The notes under the pieces are model-generated. The model ran no database searches. It worked only from the letters and a program-made list of their open reading frames with translations, and was not told the origin of the DNA. From positions 99,740,626 to 99,804,625 of the forward strand of contig NC_081840.1 of NCBI RefSeq assembly GCF_963259705.1: a stretch of DNA of 64,000 nt. Reading direction: 5' to 3'. Position numbers and translations under genes: made by a program. Of the stretch, positions 36,905 to 47,275 are shown one piece after another. Every line of letters begins with the position of its first letter. Position 1 is the first letter of the stretch. Origin of the DNA: Myotis daubentonii (Eukaryota > Chordata > Mammalia > Chiroptera > Vespertilionidae).

Positions 36905-38290
36905 ATAATAACTGACATCAAAGAAATACAAAGGATTGTAAGAAAATACTATAAACAACTATATGCCAATAAATTGAACAAACTGGATGAAATGGACAAA
37001 TTCTTAGAAACATGCGATCCTCCAAAACTCAATCAGGAAGAATTAGAAAACCTGAATAGACCAATTATCACTAATGAAATGGAAACAGTATCAAAAATTC
37101 CCAGCAAATAAACTCTTGAACTGGATGGCTTCACAGGCAAGTTTTATCAAATACTCAAAGAAGAACTAATAATGCTTATCCTTCTCAAACCATTGCAAAA
37201 AATTAAAGAGAAAGGAAGACTTCCAATTCCAAAACCGGACAAAGAAACTACAAAGAAAGAAAACTATAGTCCAATATCTCTGATAAACATAGGTACTAAA
37301 ATCCTCAACATAATAATAGCACCAGATTTAGCAATACATAAAAAAAGATCATACACATGATCAAGTGGACTCTATTCTGGGTCTGCAAGGTTGGTACAAA
37401 ATTTGCAAATCAATAAACATGATACATGACAAAAACAAAATGAAAGATAAAAATCACATTATCATATCAATGGATGCAGAAAAAGCATTTCATAAAATCC
37501 AGCACCAATTTATGATAAACACTCTAGCAAAGTTGGAATAGAGGGATCATATCTTAACATAATAAAGGCCATATATAACAAACTTACAGTCAACATCATA
37601 TCCAATGGGCAAAAACTAAAAGTGTTTCCCTTAACATCAGGAGTAAGACAGAGATGTCCACTTTCATCACTCTTATTGAACATAGTACTGGAAAGTCCTA
37701 GCAGTAACAATCAGACAAGAAAAAGAAATAAAAGGCATCCAAATTGCAAAGGAGGTAGTAAAACTCATTATTCACAGACAATTTGATATTGTACATAGAA
37801 AACCCTAAAGACTCCACCAAAAAGCTAATGGATCTAATAAATAAATTTGACAAAGTAGCAGGATACAAAATTAATATTCAAAAATAGGTGGAATTTTTAT
37901 ACACCAATAATGAGTTATCAGAAAGATAAATTAAGATCCCATGCCAATTACTATTGTAACAAACAAACAAACAAACAAATAAATAAATAAGGTACCTAGG
38001 AATAAATTTAACCAAGGAGGTAAAAGGCTTGTACTCAGAAAATTACAAGACACTGCAGAAAGAAACTGAGGACTATACAAACAAGTGGAAGCATATACCA
38101 TGTTCATGGATTGGAAGAATAAATATTATTAAAATGTCCATACTACTCAAAGAAATCTATAGATTCAATGCAATGACTATTAAAATACCAATATATTTCA
38201 CACATATAGAACAAATATTCCAAAAATTTGTAGAGAACCAAAAAAGACCCTGAATGGCCTCAGCAATTTTGAGAAAGAAAAACAAAGTTG
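36905..38290 (+). mobile_element. L1 ORF2 internal fragment (linker through reverse transcriptase)
   Basis: Begins at the NNYMPINKLNKLDEMDKFLE-like linker and passes through 'NQEELENLNRPII', 'LLIPKPDKET' and '[13 protein letters not shown]'. It ends with the [20 protein letters not shown] and [20 protein letters not shown] region at 38029-38253. The reverse-transcriptase frame is broken repeatedly. A Ves SINE interrupts or replaces the 3' end. Confidence 0.85.
37962..37990. repeat. (ACAA)n/(ATAA)n short microsatellite
   Basis: Four ACAA and three ATAA units inside the L1 fragment. Confidence 0.85.
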
Positions 38291-38470
38291 AAGGTGGTAG
38301 GTTTGATTTCCAGTCAGGGAACATACTCAGGTTGCAGGTTTGATCCTTCCCCAGGGCACATGCAGGAGGCAACCAACAGATGTTTGTCTCTCACATCAGT
38401 CTTCTTCTTCTCTCTCTCTCCCTTCTTCTGTTTAAGATCAATATAAATAAATAAACAAACAAACAAATGG
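38291..38470 (+). mobile_element. Ves SINE, 5'-truncated
   Basis: Begins within the B-box region (gtaggtttgatttccagtca), then 'caggttgcaggtttgatcct', 'agggcacatgcaggaggcaa', 'ccaacagatgtttgtctct' and 'tctctctctctcccttct', ending in an AAAT/AAAC tail. The tRNA head is missing. Confidence 0.85.
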
Positions 38471-39823
38471 ACTTGGCCCACCATACATAGGTAGTTCACT
38501 AGCATGAGTCAGGACTAGAATTGTCCCAGCCTCATGTTTTCTCCTACCCACTGTGCCCCTCTGAAGTATGAAAATAGAGTGCCTTCCCAGTTTAACAATA
38601 GTACATTGGAAACCAACTGAGGGACTCCAACGTCAAAACTTCAGCTTGAAATCCCTCTTCACTTGCAAAATATTTTTTGAATTTTTTGGTGAAACTAATG
38701 GCCACATTGCTTTATAGAGTTAAAGACAAATGTCACCATGTTGCTAGTAGAGCCTCTACAATGGAATTTACAGTATCGCATTATCTTTATTTCTCCAGTA
38801 CAGCCCTGCCATGTGCAGAGACACTGCCTGTGTGCAAGATGAGCGAGATGATACATCACAAGGCCAAAGCCAGAACACCAAGTGAAAGGAAAGAGTTCCA
38901 CATATGCACCTCCTCTAAGAACCAGAATTTCAAGTGCCACACACTTTATTTCCTTTGTTATTTATATCCTAAAAAGTATCCCCCCCAAGGGTAATGAGTG
39001 CATATATTTTCAGAGTGAGAGAAAATAGAATAGAGATGGACTAACCACCTAACATTTTTGAAATATTTGAAAACTGCCTTTGCTTTGAAATGTTTGAAAA
39101 CCATTCTTGCTTAGAAAATAGAAAACATTTTATTTTTAAAATATTCCTGTTTTTTAGTGGAAAGCTTGTGTTATAAAACCATCCAAATCAGAGTATGGTT
39201 GCCTTTTCTGGAGTCTTCCTTCTGAGGGTCAATGTGAGGCCATTTCCCCTGCGACTGTGAGCTGGAGGGTGTGCCACATGTTCCTCACCTGCTTCTGAAT
39301 GAGGACAGATGGGGAAAGAACAGGAAATAGCCAGGAAGAATTGGGGGGTGTTATACTTATGGGGAAATTTTCCCCTTCCAATGCTCAGTGGGCCCTCAGA
39401 GCTTAGGCCTGCTTAGCACAGGTGATGGAGCCCCAGCCATGTGCTTTGGCTGAAATGCTGAACGTGTAGAGGATGTTTCTGGAAGAACTTGTGCTCTCTC
39501 CTCAGAACCTACTCACTGGAAGGATTTGCTGCCATTTATGCTATTAGAATTCCATGACTGTCACAGGAAATGGTAATATCTGTATGGTCACTGGGACCAC
39601 AGCTTAAGGCTGGAGGAGCCTGGTGGGAGCATCGATTTGTCAATACACCTGTAAACCCAATTGGCAGAGAGGCTGGGGAGCTTTATCTCCATTTGAGGAA
39701 TGAAAGCCTTTGCCCACCATTGAAGTATTTGAAGGGACATGAGCACCTTCTTAGTGCTGGTTTGGGTCATGTCCTGTAGGCTGCTGTGATGTTTTTTGGT
39801 TGTGGAATAGCAGAGGCTTCATG
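38471..39823. other. No gene recognised
   Basis: The 105-codon ORF at 38677-38994 and its antisense partner have no domain. Unassigned. Confidence 0.3.
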
Positions 39824-39957
39824 GGAAGAAGAAGAAGAAGAAGAAGAAGAAGAAGAAGAAGAAGAAGAAGAAGAAGAAGGAGGAGGAGGAGGAGGAGGAG
39901 GAGGAGGAGGAGGAGGAGGAGGAGGAGGAGGAGGAGGAGGAGGAGGAGGAGGGAGGA
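39824..39957. repeat. (GAA)n followed by (GGA)n purine tract
   Basis: About 18 GAA units merge into about 25 GGA units, roughly 130 bases of pure purine on the plus strand. All-frame poly-Glu, poly-Arg, poly-Gly and (minus strand) poly-Leu/Pro/Ser ORFs are artefacts of it. Confidence 0.97.
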
Positions 39958-41004
39958 GTCCTGTAGGGGGTTGGAAGTCGTGGCAGTTGGCAAAGCATGA
40001 GATTGGATTTGTATTCAATAATGATGAAGTGAAGGAATATCAGTGAGAGAACACATCAAATATCCCCTATAGAGGTGGTCTCTCTTCTCCTTGCATATTG
40101 TTTTGCAAAAAGGAAGTTATTTAATTCACACACTGAGAGTAACTGCCCACTTACCAACAACCTATGAAATTAAGAGCATTTTATGTACAGAGCACAAAGA
40201 TTCATGGAGTGTGGTTTTCATTTATGATTGTTTTAATAATTTTAAAGCAAATTGTCTGTCAGACTAAACAACAAAATTCTATTCTTGTTTTCTTCCAGAG
40301 TTTTATCAAGATGAATCATACTTTATTAGACAATGTTTTCATCTGTAGTCTTCACTGACTCTCCAAATAATGGTGAAGCTAGTCATGGCCAGTGCATCCT
40401 AGCTAGGTTGAGACAGACTGCTTGTGCAGTTTTCAGATCAAGTTCCTCAGAAACACCTTCTTTCCAGTTCAGCTCAGATGATCTCTGGAATCAAATGATT
40501 TTTCTCACCCCCTAATTTTGTCCCATCTTTTCTAATAAAAACTAAATTACTTTAAGATCTCTTGACTAATAAGTCCATGCAAGGATTGGGCTGCAAGTGA
40601 ACAGGGATGGTCAGAAAGATCCAGGACCACAAATTGGGTTAGCAGAGTCTATAGCTCCGTGAAGCCAGAGTTGTGAGCAGGCCAAGGCCAGGGCTCTAGT
40701 ATGGGAGAGGCAGAGCCCAGGAAAGTTGGCATCAGGCAGGTACTGCAGGCCTGGGAAAGTAAGACCTGGAGTTCAGAAAGTCAGAAGGCAGAAATGCAGC
40801 TGAGTCGAACACAGAGGATGCAGATCTAGGAATAAGCAAAGAAGCTGGAAAAGGTCTGGACTCTGGAATGCCCATAGGCAAATGAAGAATGACACTGAGC
40901 CTGTTGCTCTCATGTGTCTCCTTCTATGGCTAAATTGAATCACAGTTTGGAAGTTGGGCCCATCCAGGAGCATGGTCTAGAGCTGAGACTGGGTCTAGAG
41001 CATA
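39958..41004. other. No gene or repeat recognised
   Basis: Unassigned; ORFs of 60-66 codons only. Confidence 0.3.
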
Positions 41005-41065
41005 ATGATCTCCAGATTCATTCATGCTGTTATAAAGGATGAGTTCATTCCTTTTTATAGCTTCA

Positions 41066-41443
41066 CTACCTGGTGCATGAAATTCGTGCATGGGGAGGGC
41101 GGTCTCTTCAGCCCAGCCTTCACCTTCTCCAATCTGGGACCCCTTGGGGATGTCCGACTGCCAGTTTAAGCCTGATCCCTAGGATCAGGCCTAAAGCGGC
41201 AGTCTGACATCCCTCTCACAGTCCGGGACCACTGGCTCCTAACTGCCCACCCTACCAGCCTGATCACCCCTAACTTCCCCCCATGCCAGCCTGGTTACCC
41301 CCAACTGTCCCCCCCAGCTGGCCTGGTTGCCCCTAACTGCCCCCCTGCCAGCCTGGTAGCCCCACACAGCCTGTTGTTCAGTCGTTACTGTTACTGTGAC
41401 AGCGTCCCAGACAATTTGCATATTCCTCTGTTATGAATATAGA
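41066..41443 (-). mobile_element. HeliBat-type Helitron (copy 7)
   Basis: Terminal hairpin gcacgaatttcatgcac on the minus strand, CTAG changed to GTAG at 41066-41069, TC end at 41442-41443, flanks A and T. A 30-bp-arm palindrome lies at 41149-41211. The interior has the shared C-rich 32-bp repeats. Confidence 0.9.
41149..41211. repeat. 3' subterminal palindrome of Helitron copy 7
   Basis: Arms 41149-41178 and 41182-41211 pair over 30 bp with 4 mismatches and a 3-nt loop. Homologous to the palindromes at 44055-44115 and 45082-45146. Confidence 0.9.
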
Positions 41444-41740
41444 TAGTATTCCATTGTGTAAATGTACCAGCTTTTTTATCCACTCCTCTATTGATGGGCA
41501 CTTGGGCTGTTTCCAGATCTTAGCTATTGTAAATAATGCTGCTATAAACATAGGGGTACATATATTCTTTCTGATTGGTGTTTTGGGATTCTTAGGATAT
41601 ATTCCCAGAAGTGGGATCTATGTGTCAAATGCCAGTTCCATTTTTAATTTTTTGAGGAAACTCCATATTATTTTCCACAGTAGCTATTAGGGTTCCTTTT
41701 TTTCCCACATCATCACCAGCACTTGTTGGTTGTTGATTTA

Positions 41741-42819
41741 CTGATGGTGGCAATTACCACTTCTTTCTTTGCCATTAGAGCAGCTGACTGCCAGGTTCTT
41801 CCCTCTACATTCCTCAGCCAGCCCATTGTGTCCCCGAGCTTCAGGGGACACAGGCTAACCCTCTCAATTTTCCTCAAAACTCCTATACATTGGTTTAAGG
41901 TAGGGCAAGCCATCCCATTCTTCCAGTTCCAGGTGAGACCCACACCTTAGCTTTCTCTAAAAATCTTCTCTAGGGTAAACTCTAATCTTTTTTTTGATCT
42001 CTCTGTCATCTTTTATAGTCTGAAGGTGGGTTGTTGGGTGAGAGTATAAAACTGGTATTATAACAAATTTTGCAGCTTACTTTGTAATGTTTCTTCAATT
42101 GTAGTGTTTCATCTATTGTTTAATCAGTTGAAACTGAGACTAAATAGTTCTAATTTTGCATTTTGTACAATTAACATAGTGCATCCCCTTTTTGCTCAGG
42201 GTCTAGCATGTACAGAGAATGACAATATCTGAGTGGTACTCTAGGGTCAATGGATGTGCTGTTGACAGCTGGATGTGACTAGCCAAGAGCTCCAGCTGCT
42301 CTCGGCCCAATGTTTAAGCCTCCAGGCCTAAGGACACACACACAAACTATTTGCAACACACCATGTGCTACTTAACATTGGTTGGAAAGCTGTGTAAGGC
42401 ACAGAGTTGTGCTGAAACGTACATGATTGATTTGAACCATAGCATTAAGCTACCCAGACTTGGTGATGCCTAATATGGGTTTTGAAAAATAAAAGGAGTT
42501 CTCTAGGCAGCCAAGTAGGACAAGAGCATTCTGGGTACACAATAATTTGATGCAGATAGAGAATTCAAATATGTGACAGGTAGATGGGGCTGGGCAAGAG
42601 GCTGGAGGCTCTTTCCTGGGCAGCCTTTTCCCTCAAGACTTCCTCATAGTGGAATGATAGAGCAATTTCAATTTCATCACAGCCTCAGTCTTGACTCCTT
42701 TTCTTCGTCATATTTAAATCTAATCAATTACCCAGTTCTGCTTGCTGGTTTCACAATTTAACTTGTTTTAACAGCATTCCATTCCCTTCTTCCCACATTC
42801 ACTGCCATACGCTAATCTC
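41741..42819. other. No gene recognised
   Basis: Unassigned. A 75-codon ORF (41723-41950) overlaps an antisense one and has no domain. Confidence 0.3.
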
Positions 42820-43446
42820 CTTTTCTCCTACTATTGTAAAGGAGAACCTCATCCATCTCCACCTTCCGCTCTCCCAATTCATTTTCTATGCTGCAACCAT
42901 GCAATGTTAAACATTAAGCCCAGTTTAAACCCCATCCCCCAATCATTGTACATATTAGTCAGTAAAACTCTCCTGCCTTGCCATAGTCCACCCAGGCCCA
43001 CATGCTCTAGAACCTGCTGTCTGTCAGACCTCCCCTCCCCACCTTTGCCCATTTGCTCTAGCCATGCAGGACTTTGGGCCCTCCTTCAACCTGGCCAAGC
43101 ACATTCCTGCCTCAGGGCCTTTGCCTTTGCTCTTCCCTCTTGGAAACCTTATTTCTCAAACACTTACATGTTTCACTCCTTACTTCTTCAAGTCTCTGCT
43201 CAAACGTCACTTGATGAGAGACCATCTACAAACAATAGTAACCTTCCCCAACATGTGTGTCCTTTTACCCTGCTTTATTTTCCTCCAGAGCATTTCTTAC
43301 CACTTGCCTTGTTTATTTGATCACTGTCTGCCCCAGTGGAGTGGGAGCTTGTGAGGCAGGACTTGGTCCTCTTCCTGATGCATCTCCCATGCCTGGCTGG
43401 TAGGAGACCCTCAATGATAGTCATCAAATAAATGGGTGAATAAAAT
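42820..43446 (+). mobile_element. L2 LINE 3' portion
   Basis: Blocks 'ctcagggcctttgcctttgc', 'cttcaagtctctgctcaaac', 'gtcacttgatgagagaccat', 'gggagcttgtgaggcagga', 'tcccatgcctggctggtagg' and 'tcaaataaatgggtgaataa' give the L2 3' order in sense. The 138-codon ORF at 42904-43320 is an L2 remnant. Confidence 0.8.
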
Positions 43447-43451
43447 TATGT

Positions 43452-43629
43452 GGGCCCAGCCAGTGTGGGTCAGTGGTTGAGCATCACAGTTCAATTCATG
43501 GTCAGGGCACATTGTCTGGGTTGCAGGCTAGATCCCCAGTAGGGGCTGTGCAAAAAGCAGATGATCAAGGATTCTCATCATTTATGTTTCTATCTCTTCC
43601 TCCCTCTCTCTCAAATCAATAAAAACATA
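43452..43629 (+). mobile_element. Ves SINE
   Basis: 'cccagccagtgtgggtcagt' (tRNA-type head), 'ggttgcaggctagatcccca', 'gtaggggctgtgcaaaaagc', 'tttatgtttctatctcttcc' and a tail ending caataaaaacat. A Helitron begins directly in its tail at 43630. Confidence 0.88.
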
Positions 43630-43738
43630 TCCTATATAATAAAAGCCTAGGTGGCATCACGCGCGATGTTATCACAAGATTGCTGCTGGAAGATGGCCAC
43701 CACAAGATGGATGCCCTCACGTTGTCACAAGATGGCCA

Positions 43739-43985
43739 CCACAAGATGGCCAGCAGGGGAGGGCAGTTGTGGATGATCAGGCCAGAGGGGAGGGCCATTG
43801 GGGGTGATTAGGCCGGCAGGGAAGGGCAGTTGGGGTCAATTGGGCCAGCAGGGGAGGGCCATTGGGGGCAATCAGGCCAGCAGAGGAGGGCAGTTGGAGG
43901 CAACCAGGCCTGCAGGGGAGGGCTGTTGGGGGCAATCGGGCCAGCAGGGGAGTGGTTAGGGGGTGATCAGGCTGGCAGGCAGAAG
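43739..43985. repeat. About 33-bp minisatellite in Helitron copy 8
   Basis: Seven or so units built on 'caggccagcaggggaggg' plus 'cagttgggggcaat'. Units differ from each other at several sites. The same unit occurs in copies 9 and 11 and, reversed, in copies 3 and 7. Confidence 0.85.
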
Positions 43986-44054
43986 CGGTTAGGGGCTGTC
44001 AGACAGGCAGGCAGGCGAGCAGTTAAGAGCCAGCAGTCCTTGATTGTGAGAGGA

Positions 44055-44115
44055 ATGTCTGACTGCTGGTTTAGGCCTGATCCCACAGATCTGGCCTAAA
44101 CCAGCAGTCAGACAT
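44055..44115. repeat. Perfect 23-bp-arm palindrome in Helitron copy 8
   Basis: Arms 44055-44077 and 44093-44115 are exact reverse complements around a 15-nt loop, and sit about 85 bp before the CTAG end. Confidence 0.95.
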
Positions 44116-44202
44116 CCCCCAAAAGCTCCCAGATTGGAGAGGGTGCAGGCTGGGCTGAGGGACACCCCCTCCATGCATTAATTTTGTGCACTGGGGCTCT
44201 AG

Positions 44203-44638
44203 TTTAAAAATAAAGTGATGTGGGAGGAGGAGAATGTCAACTCACTTTATACCCATAGTTTGTTTCTTCATGCTTCATGCCATGGAAAGCCATCTCCTTT
44301 GACATCAATCATTCAATCATTTATTGAAGATTATATGTGTCTGCTATGCTAGGTATTTTACTTGTATTATCTCAGTTAGTCTCTGAAAGAATCTATGAAG
44401 TAGATACTGTTTCTAGCCCCCTTTTTAATATAATGTGAGTTATTACAGTACATTAAAACATATAATAACACATTAAAACACACAATAATGTATATTTTAC
44501 ATGCATTTACTCCTGCAATTGTTTATTTATTCTGATCTTTTTTGTGTGTACACATTAATGCAAATATATTGGACTGGGAATTTGTGTGTGTTTTTACTTG
44601 TTTGTTTGTTTCTTTTTCTTTACAAAGTGAGCTCCCAA
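44203..44638 (-). mobile_element. MIR SINE piece (44300-44430) in otherwise unassigned sequence
   Basis: 'caatcatttattgaagatta', 'gctatgctaggtattttact', 'attatctcagttagtctctg' and 'gaagtagatactgttt' form the reversed MIR core. The rest (44430-44638) is AT-rich and unassigned. Confidence 0.55.
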
Positions 44639-45233
44639 TCCTATATAATAAAGAGGTAATATGCAAATTGACCATCATGCCCTCTCAACAAGATGGCCAC
44701 CCCCATGTGGGCACAAGATGGCTGCCACAAGATGACCATCAGGGGAAGGCAGTTTTGGAGATCAGGCTAGCAGGGGAGGGCAGTTGGGGGGTACCAGACT
44801 GGCAGGGGAGGGCAGTTAGGGGTGACTGGGCCAGCAGGGGAGGGCAGTTGCAGGGGACAAGACCTGTAGGGGAGGGCAGTTGGGAGGGTCCAGACCTGCA
44901 GGGGAGAGCAGTTGGGGCTATCGGGCTGGCAGGGGAGCAGTTAGCTGTTGATCAGGTTGACAGTGGAGTTGTTAGGGGGTGATTAGGCTGGCAGGCAGAA
45001 GCGGTAAGGGGCAATCAGGCAGGCAGGCAGGTAGGCAGGCAGGCAAGTGGTTGGGAGCCAGCAGTCTTGGATTGTGAGAGGGATGTCCGACTGCTGGTTT
45101 AGGCCCGAGCCCACAGGGATTGGGCCTAAACCGGCAGTTGGACATCCCCCAAGAGGTCCCAGATTGGAGAGGGTGCAGGCTGGGCTGAGGGACACCCCAC
45201 CCTATGCACAAATTTCGTGCACCAGGCCTCTAG
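44639..45233 (+). mobile_element. HeliBat-type Helitron (copy 9)
   Basis: Starts TCCTATATAATAAAGAGGTA at 44639, with 'atatgcaaattgacc' following. Ends with hairpin gcacaaatttcgtgcac-like and CTAG at 45230-45233. Flanks are A and T. The interior 'ggggagggcagttggggg' repeat and the 25-bp-arm palindrome (45082-45146) match copy 8. Confidence 0.94.
45082..45146. repeat. 3' subterminal palindrome of Helitron copy 9
   Basis: 25-bp arms (45082-45106, 45122-45146) with two mismatches and a 15-nt loop. Confidence 0.92.
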
Positions 45234-45442
45234 TATATAAACTGAGTGGCCAGATTATTATGACCACCTGACATTTGTAGGCAAATTAGCTATAATTTCG
45301 CACTGAAGTTGCTAGAGGGCCAGACCATTATAAAGAGGGAAGCAGGTTTTTTACCACGACAGTAGAAGTGATTTTTTTCTGAAGATATAGGTAAACAACG
45401 TGATTTAACAGCCTTTGAACGTGGGCTATATATATATATATA

Positions 45443-46394
45443 CTGAGTGGCCAGATTATTATGACCACCCCATCAATACCTCGTTGGGCCACCTTTTGCC
45501 TTCAATACTGTGGCGATTCTTCTTGGCATTGGCTCCACGAGATGTTGAAAGGTGATACGAGGAATCTGACACCATACCTGATGAATAGCACTGCCCAGTT
45601 CTGTGAGATTTGATGGTTGTGGAACCAGCTGCCTGATGGCTCTTTTAACTTCCTCCCACAAATGCTCAATTGAATTGAGATCTGGTGATTGTGGGGGCCA
45701 CCCAAGCAAGCTAAAGTCTCCCTTATGTTCTTGAAAGCACTCCTGCACAGTACGAGCACTGTGGCATGGCGCATTGTCTTGTTGGAAGAAGCCATCTCCA
45801 TTGGGATACACCATCAACATAATAGGATGAACCTGATCAGCAACGATACTTAGGTATGTTGTGCTATTCAGACATTGTTCCACACGAATTAAAGGGCCTA
45901 AATCATGCCAGGAAACATGCCCCAAACCATAACACTGCCCCCACCAGCTTGAAGGGTTATACTCATGCATATGGGGTGCATGCTTTCATGCTGTTTCCAT
46001 CAAATTCTCACTCTTCCATCTGCATGATGCAACTGGAAATGGGATTCATCGGACCACATGACTTTTTTCCAATGCTCGACTGTCCAATCCTTGTGTTCCT
46101 GTGCTAATTGGAGACATTTTATCTTGGTAACTGCAGATAGCAAAGGTGTTCAAATAGGCCTTCAGCTGTTTTGCTGATACTTGCTCCATGGCTCCGAGCA
46201 CCAACATCATCCCACGTTCAAAGGCTTTTAAATCATGTTGTTTACCCAGATCTTCAGAAAAAAATCACCTCTCCTGTCGTCGTAAACAACCTGCTTCCCT
46301 ATTTATAATGGTCCGGCCCTCTAGCAACTTTAGCACAAAATTATAGCTGATTTGCCTACAAACGTCAGGTGGTCATAATAATCTGGCCACTCAG
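45443..46394 (-). mobile_element. Tc1-like DNA transposon with DD36E transposase spacing (Incomer-like)
   Basis: 952 bp, bounded by 27-bp terminal inverted repeats that start CTGAGTGGCCAGATTATTAT and continue GACCACC. It is flanked by TA on both sides inside a TATATA tract, the standard Tc1/mariner target. It encodes a broken transposase on the minus strand. The length is below the roughly 1.2 kb usual for the family, so the N-terminal coding part is deleted. Confidence 0.9.
45473..46090 (-). pseudogene. Tc1-like transposase, C-terminal catalytic part, frameshifted
   Basis: The minus strand encodes the DDE catalytic domain that cuts and joins transposon ends in the nucleus. First Asp: WSDESHF (codon at 46048-46050). 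Second Asp: FFQQDNAPCH (codon at 45776-45778). Glu: QSPDLNSIEHLWEEVKRAIR (codon at 45665-45667). The last two codons are 111 nt apart, so 36 residues lie between them: DD36E, not the DD34E of classical Tc1. The frame holding WSDE has a TGA stop (RI*WK) and then continues to GGGSVMVWGMF. A one-base loss there moves into the frame starting SWHDLGPL, which is open to the end (GGPTRY). The first 17 or so residues of the apparent 165-codon ORF (starting MHEYNPSS) are thus out-of-frame. The N-terminal paired-type DNA-binding region is absent. Inactive. Confidence 0.88.
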
Positions 46395-46441
46395 TATATA
46401 TATATAGAATAATCTGGCCACTCAGTGTTTTTATATATATA

Positions 46442-46510
<69 letters not shown>
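46395..46510. repeat. TA/TG microsatellites around and after the Tc1-like elements
   Basis: Short TATATA at 46395-46406, (GT)n at 46441-46458 and (TA)n at 46459-46507. Confidence 0.93.
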
Positions 46511-46512
<2 letters not shown>

Positions 46513-46549
46513 ATGTATCTCAGAGATTTTTCTCATGAAAGGTAATAAA

Positions 46550-46690
46550 GTCTACCTCATTCTTTTTCTTGGCGTCATTCATAGGGTACATCATGATATG
46601 TTTAATCAGTTCCCTGATTGGCATTTATGTTGGTTTTCTGTTTTGGTTCTAATATAGTATAAACAATTCTGCAATGTATCTGTCTTCGTG
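46550..46690 (-). mobile_element. Old L1 fragment, antisense
   Basis: 'aggtacatcatgatatgttt'-like start and 'gtataaacaattctgcaatg' match the reversed L1 segment before the one at 47280. Probably the same L1 split by the next entry. Confidence 0.5.
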
Positions 46691-47275
46691 AACTGTTGAT
46701 CAGGACCCAGGCATGTTAGTAGGGAGGGAGAGAGCTTGCTAGATGTGACCTTTCTAGGTCTATAAAAAATGCACACTTTATTTGTTTATTATCATCTGGT
46801 ATTATGGCTCTGGTCACTATAGCAGATGTGCCTAGCATCCCACCCACATTACTCCACCTGCCATGCCATGCAGGCTGTTCCTATGTTGTGCCTGAGGCTT
46901 CCCACAGCCAACAGAGCTTTTCATGTTTGTGCATGACTCATGACCCAGAGCACACTTTAATCAGAGACCCACGGGATGCATACCTCAGCCCCTTGGCCCT
47001 TGGTGGGTTAACTCTGAGGTGTGTGTTTTACACTGAATCAGTTTCCCACTGCCCATAGTGGTAGCTTGATTGACAACACATTCTTGATTGATGTTCTTTC
47101 CTTTCCTGTTTCCCTTTCCTCCATCCCTACTCATGTTTCTTAGGTTCACCACCCAAATGAACCCTCACACTCAAACCCTTGTCTCAGGGTCTGTTCCTGG
47201 AGAGCCAAAACTAAGATACTCATTTATTTCAGGGGGAGGGGGGAGTTTATTCTTTAATAAAGGTGACGCATGAAT
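46690..47275. mobile_element. LTR-like fossil, uncertain
   Basis: The right part (cacactcaaacccttgtctca, 'gggtctgttcctggagagcc', 'aaaactaagata') resembles the 3' end of old ERVL-type LTRs. The left part is not recognised. It separates two antisense L1 pieces, which fits an insertion. Confidence 0.35.

Larger units (their letters stand above)
41005..41740 (-). mobile_element. L1 ORF2 3' end, antisense, split by a Helitron
   Basis: 'ttcattcatgctgttataaa' (41018-41062) and, after the Helitron, 'tagtattccattgtgtaaat', 'ctattgatgggcacttgggc', 'ctattgtaaataatgctgct', 'ttaggatatattcccagaag' and 'aaactccatattattttcca' are the reversed ORF2 end. The two halves join naturally if the Helitron is removed. 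Confidence 0.88.
43630..44202 (+). mobile_element. HeliBat-type Helitron (copy 8)
   Basis: Starts TCCTATATAATAAAAGCCTA at 43630, right in the SINE tail (A at 43629). Ends with a weakened hairpin (gcattaattttgtgc) and CTAG at 44199-44202, followed by T. Interior: 'cacaagatggccaccacaag' repeats near 43675-43750, then about seven units of roughly 33 bp (gggcagttggggg-caggccagcagggga). A perfect palindrome lies at 44055-44115. Confidence 0.93.
45242..46425 (+). mobile_element. Outer Tc1-like element, internally deleted, hosting a second copy
   Basis: Left: CTGAGTGGCCAGATTATTAT at 45242, followed by about 184 bases of the element's 5' part in plus orientation, ending at 45425. Right: only a terminal repeat, GAATAATCTGGCCACTCAG at 46407-46425. 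Between these lie TA-rich bases and a complete second element in the opposite direction (45443-46394). The flanking bases are AA and TG, so the TA target has decayed. Confidence 0.8.

Noticed and set aside
39751..40046. ORFs of 66-86 codons encoding poly-Leu, poly-Pro/Ser, poly-Arg, poly-Glu/Gly
   Set aside because: All frames of the GAA/GGA tract are open by composition. No conserved flanking coding sequence.
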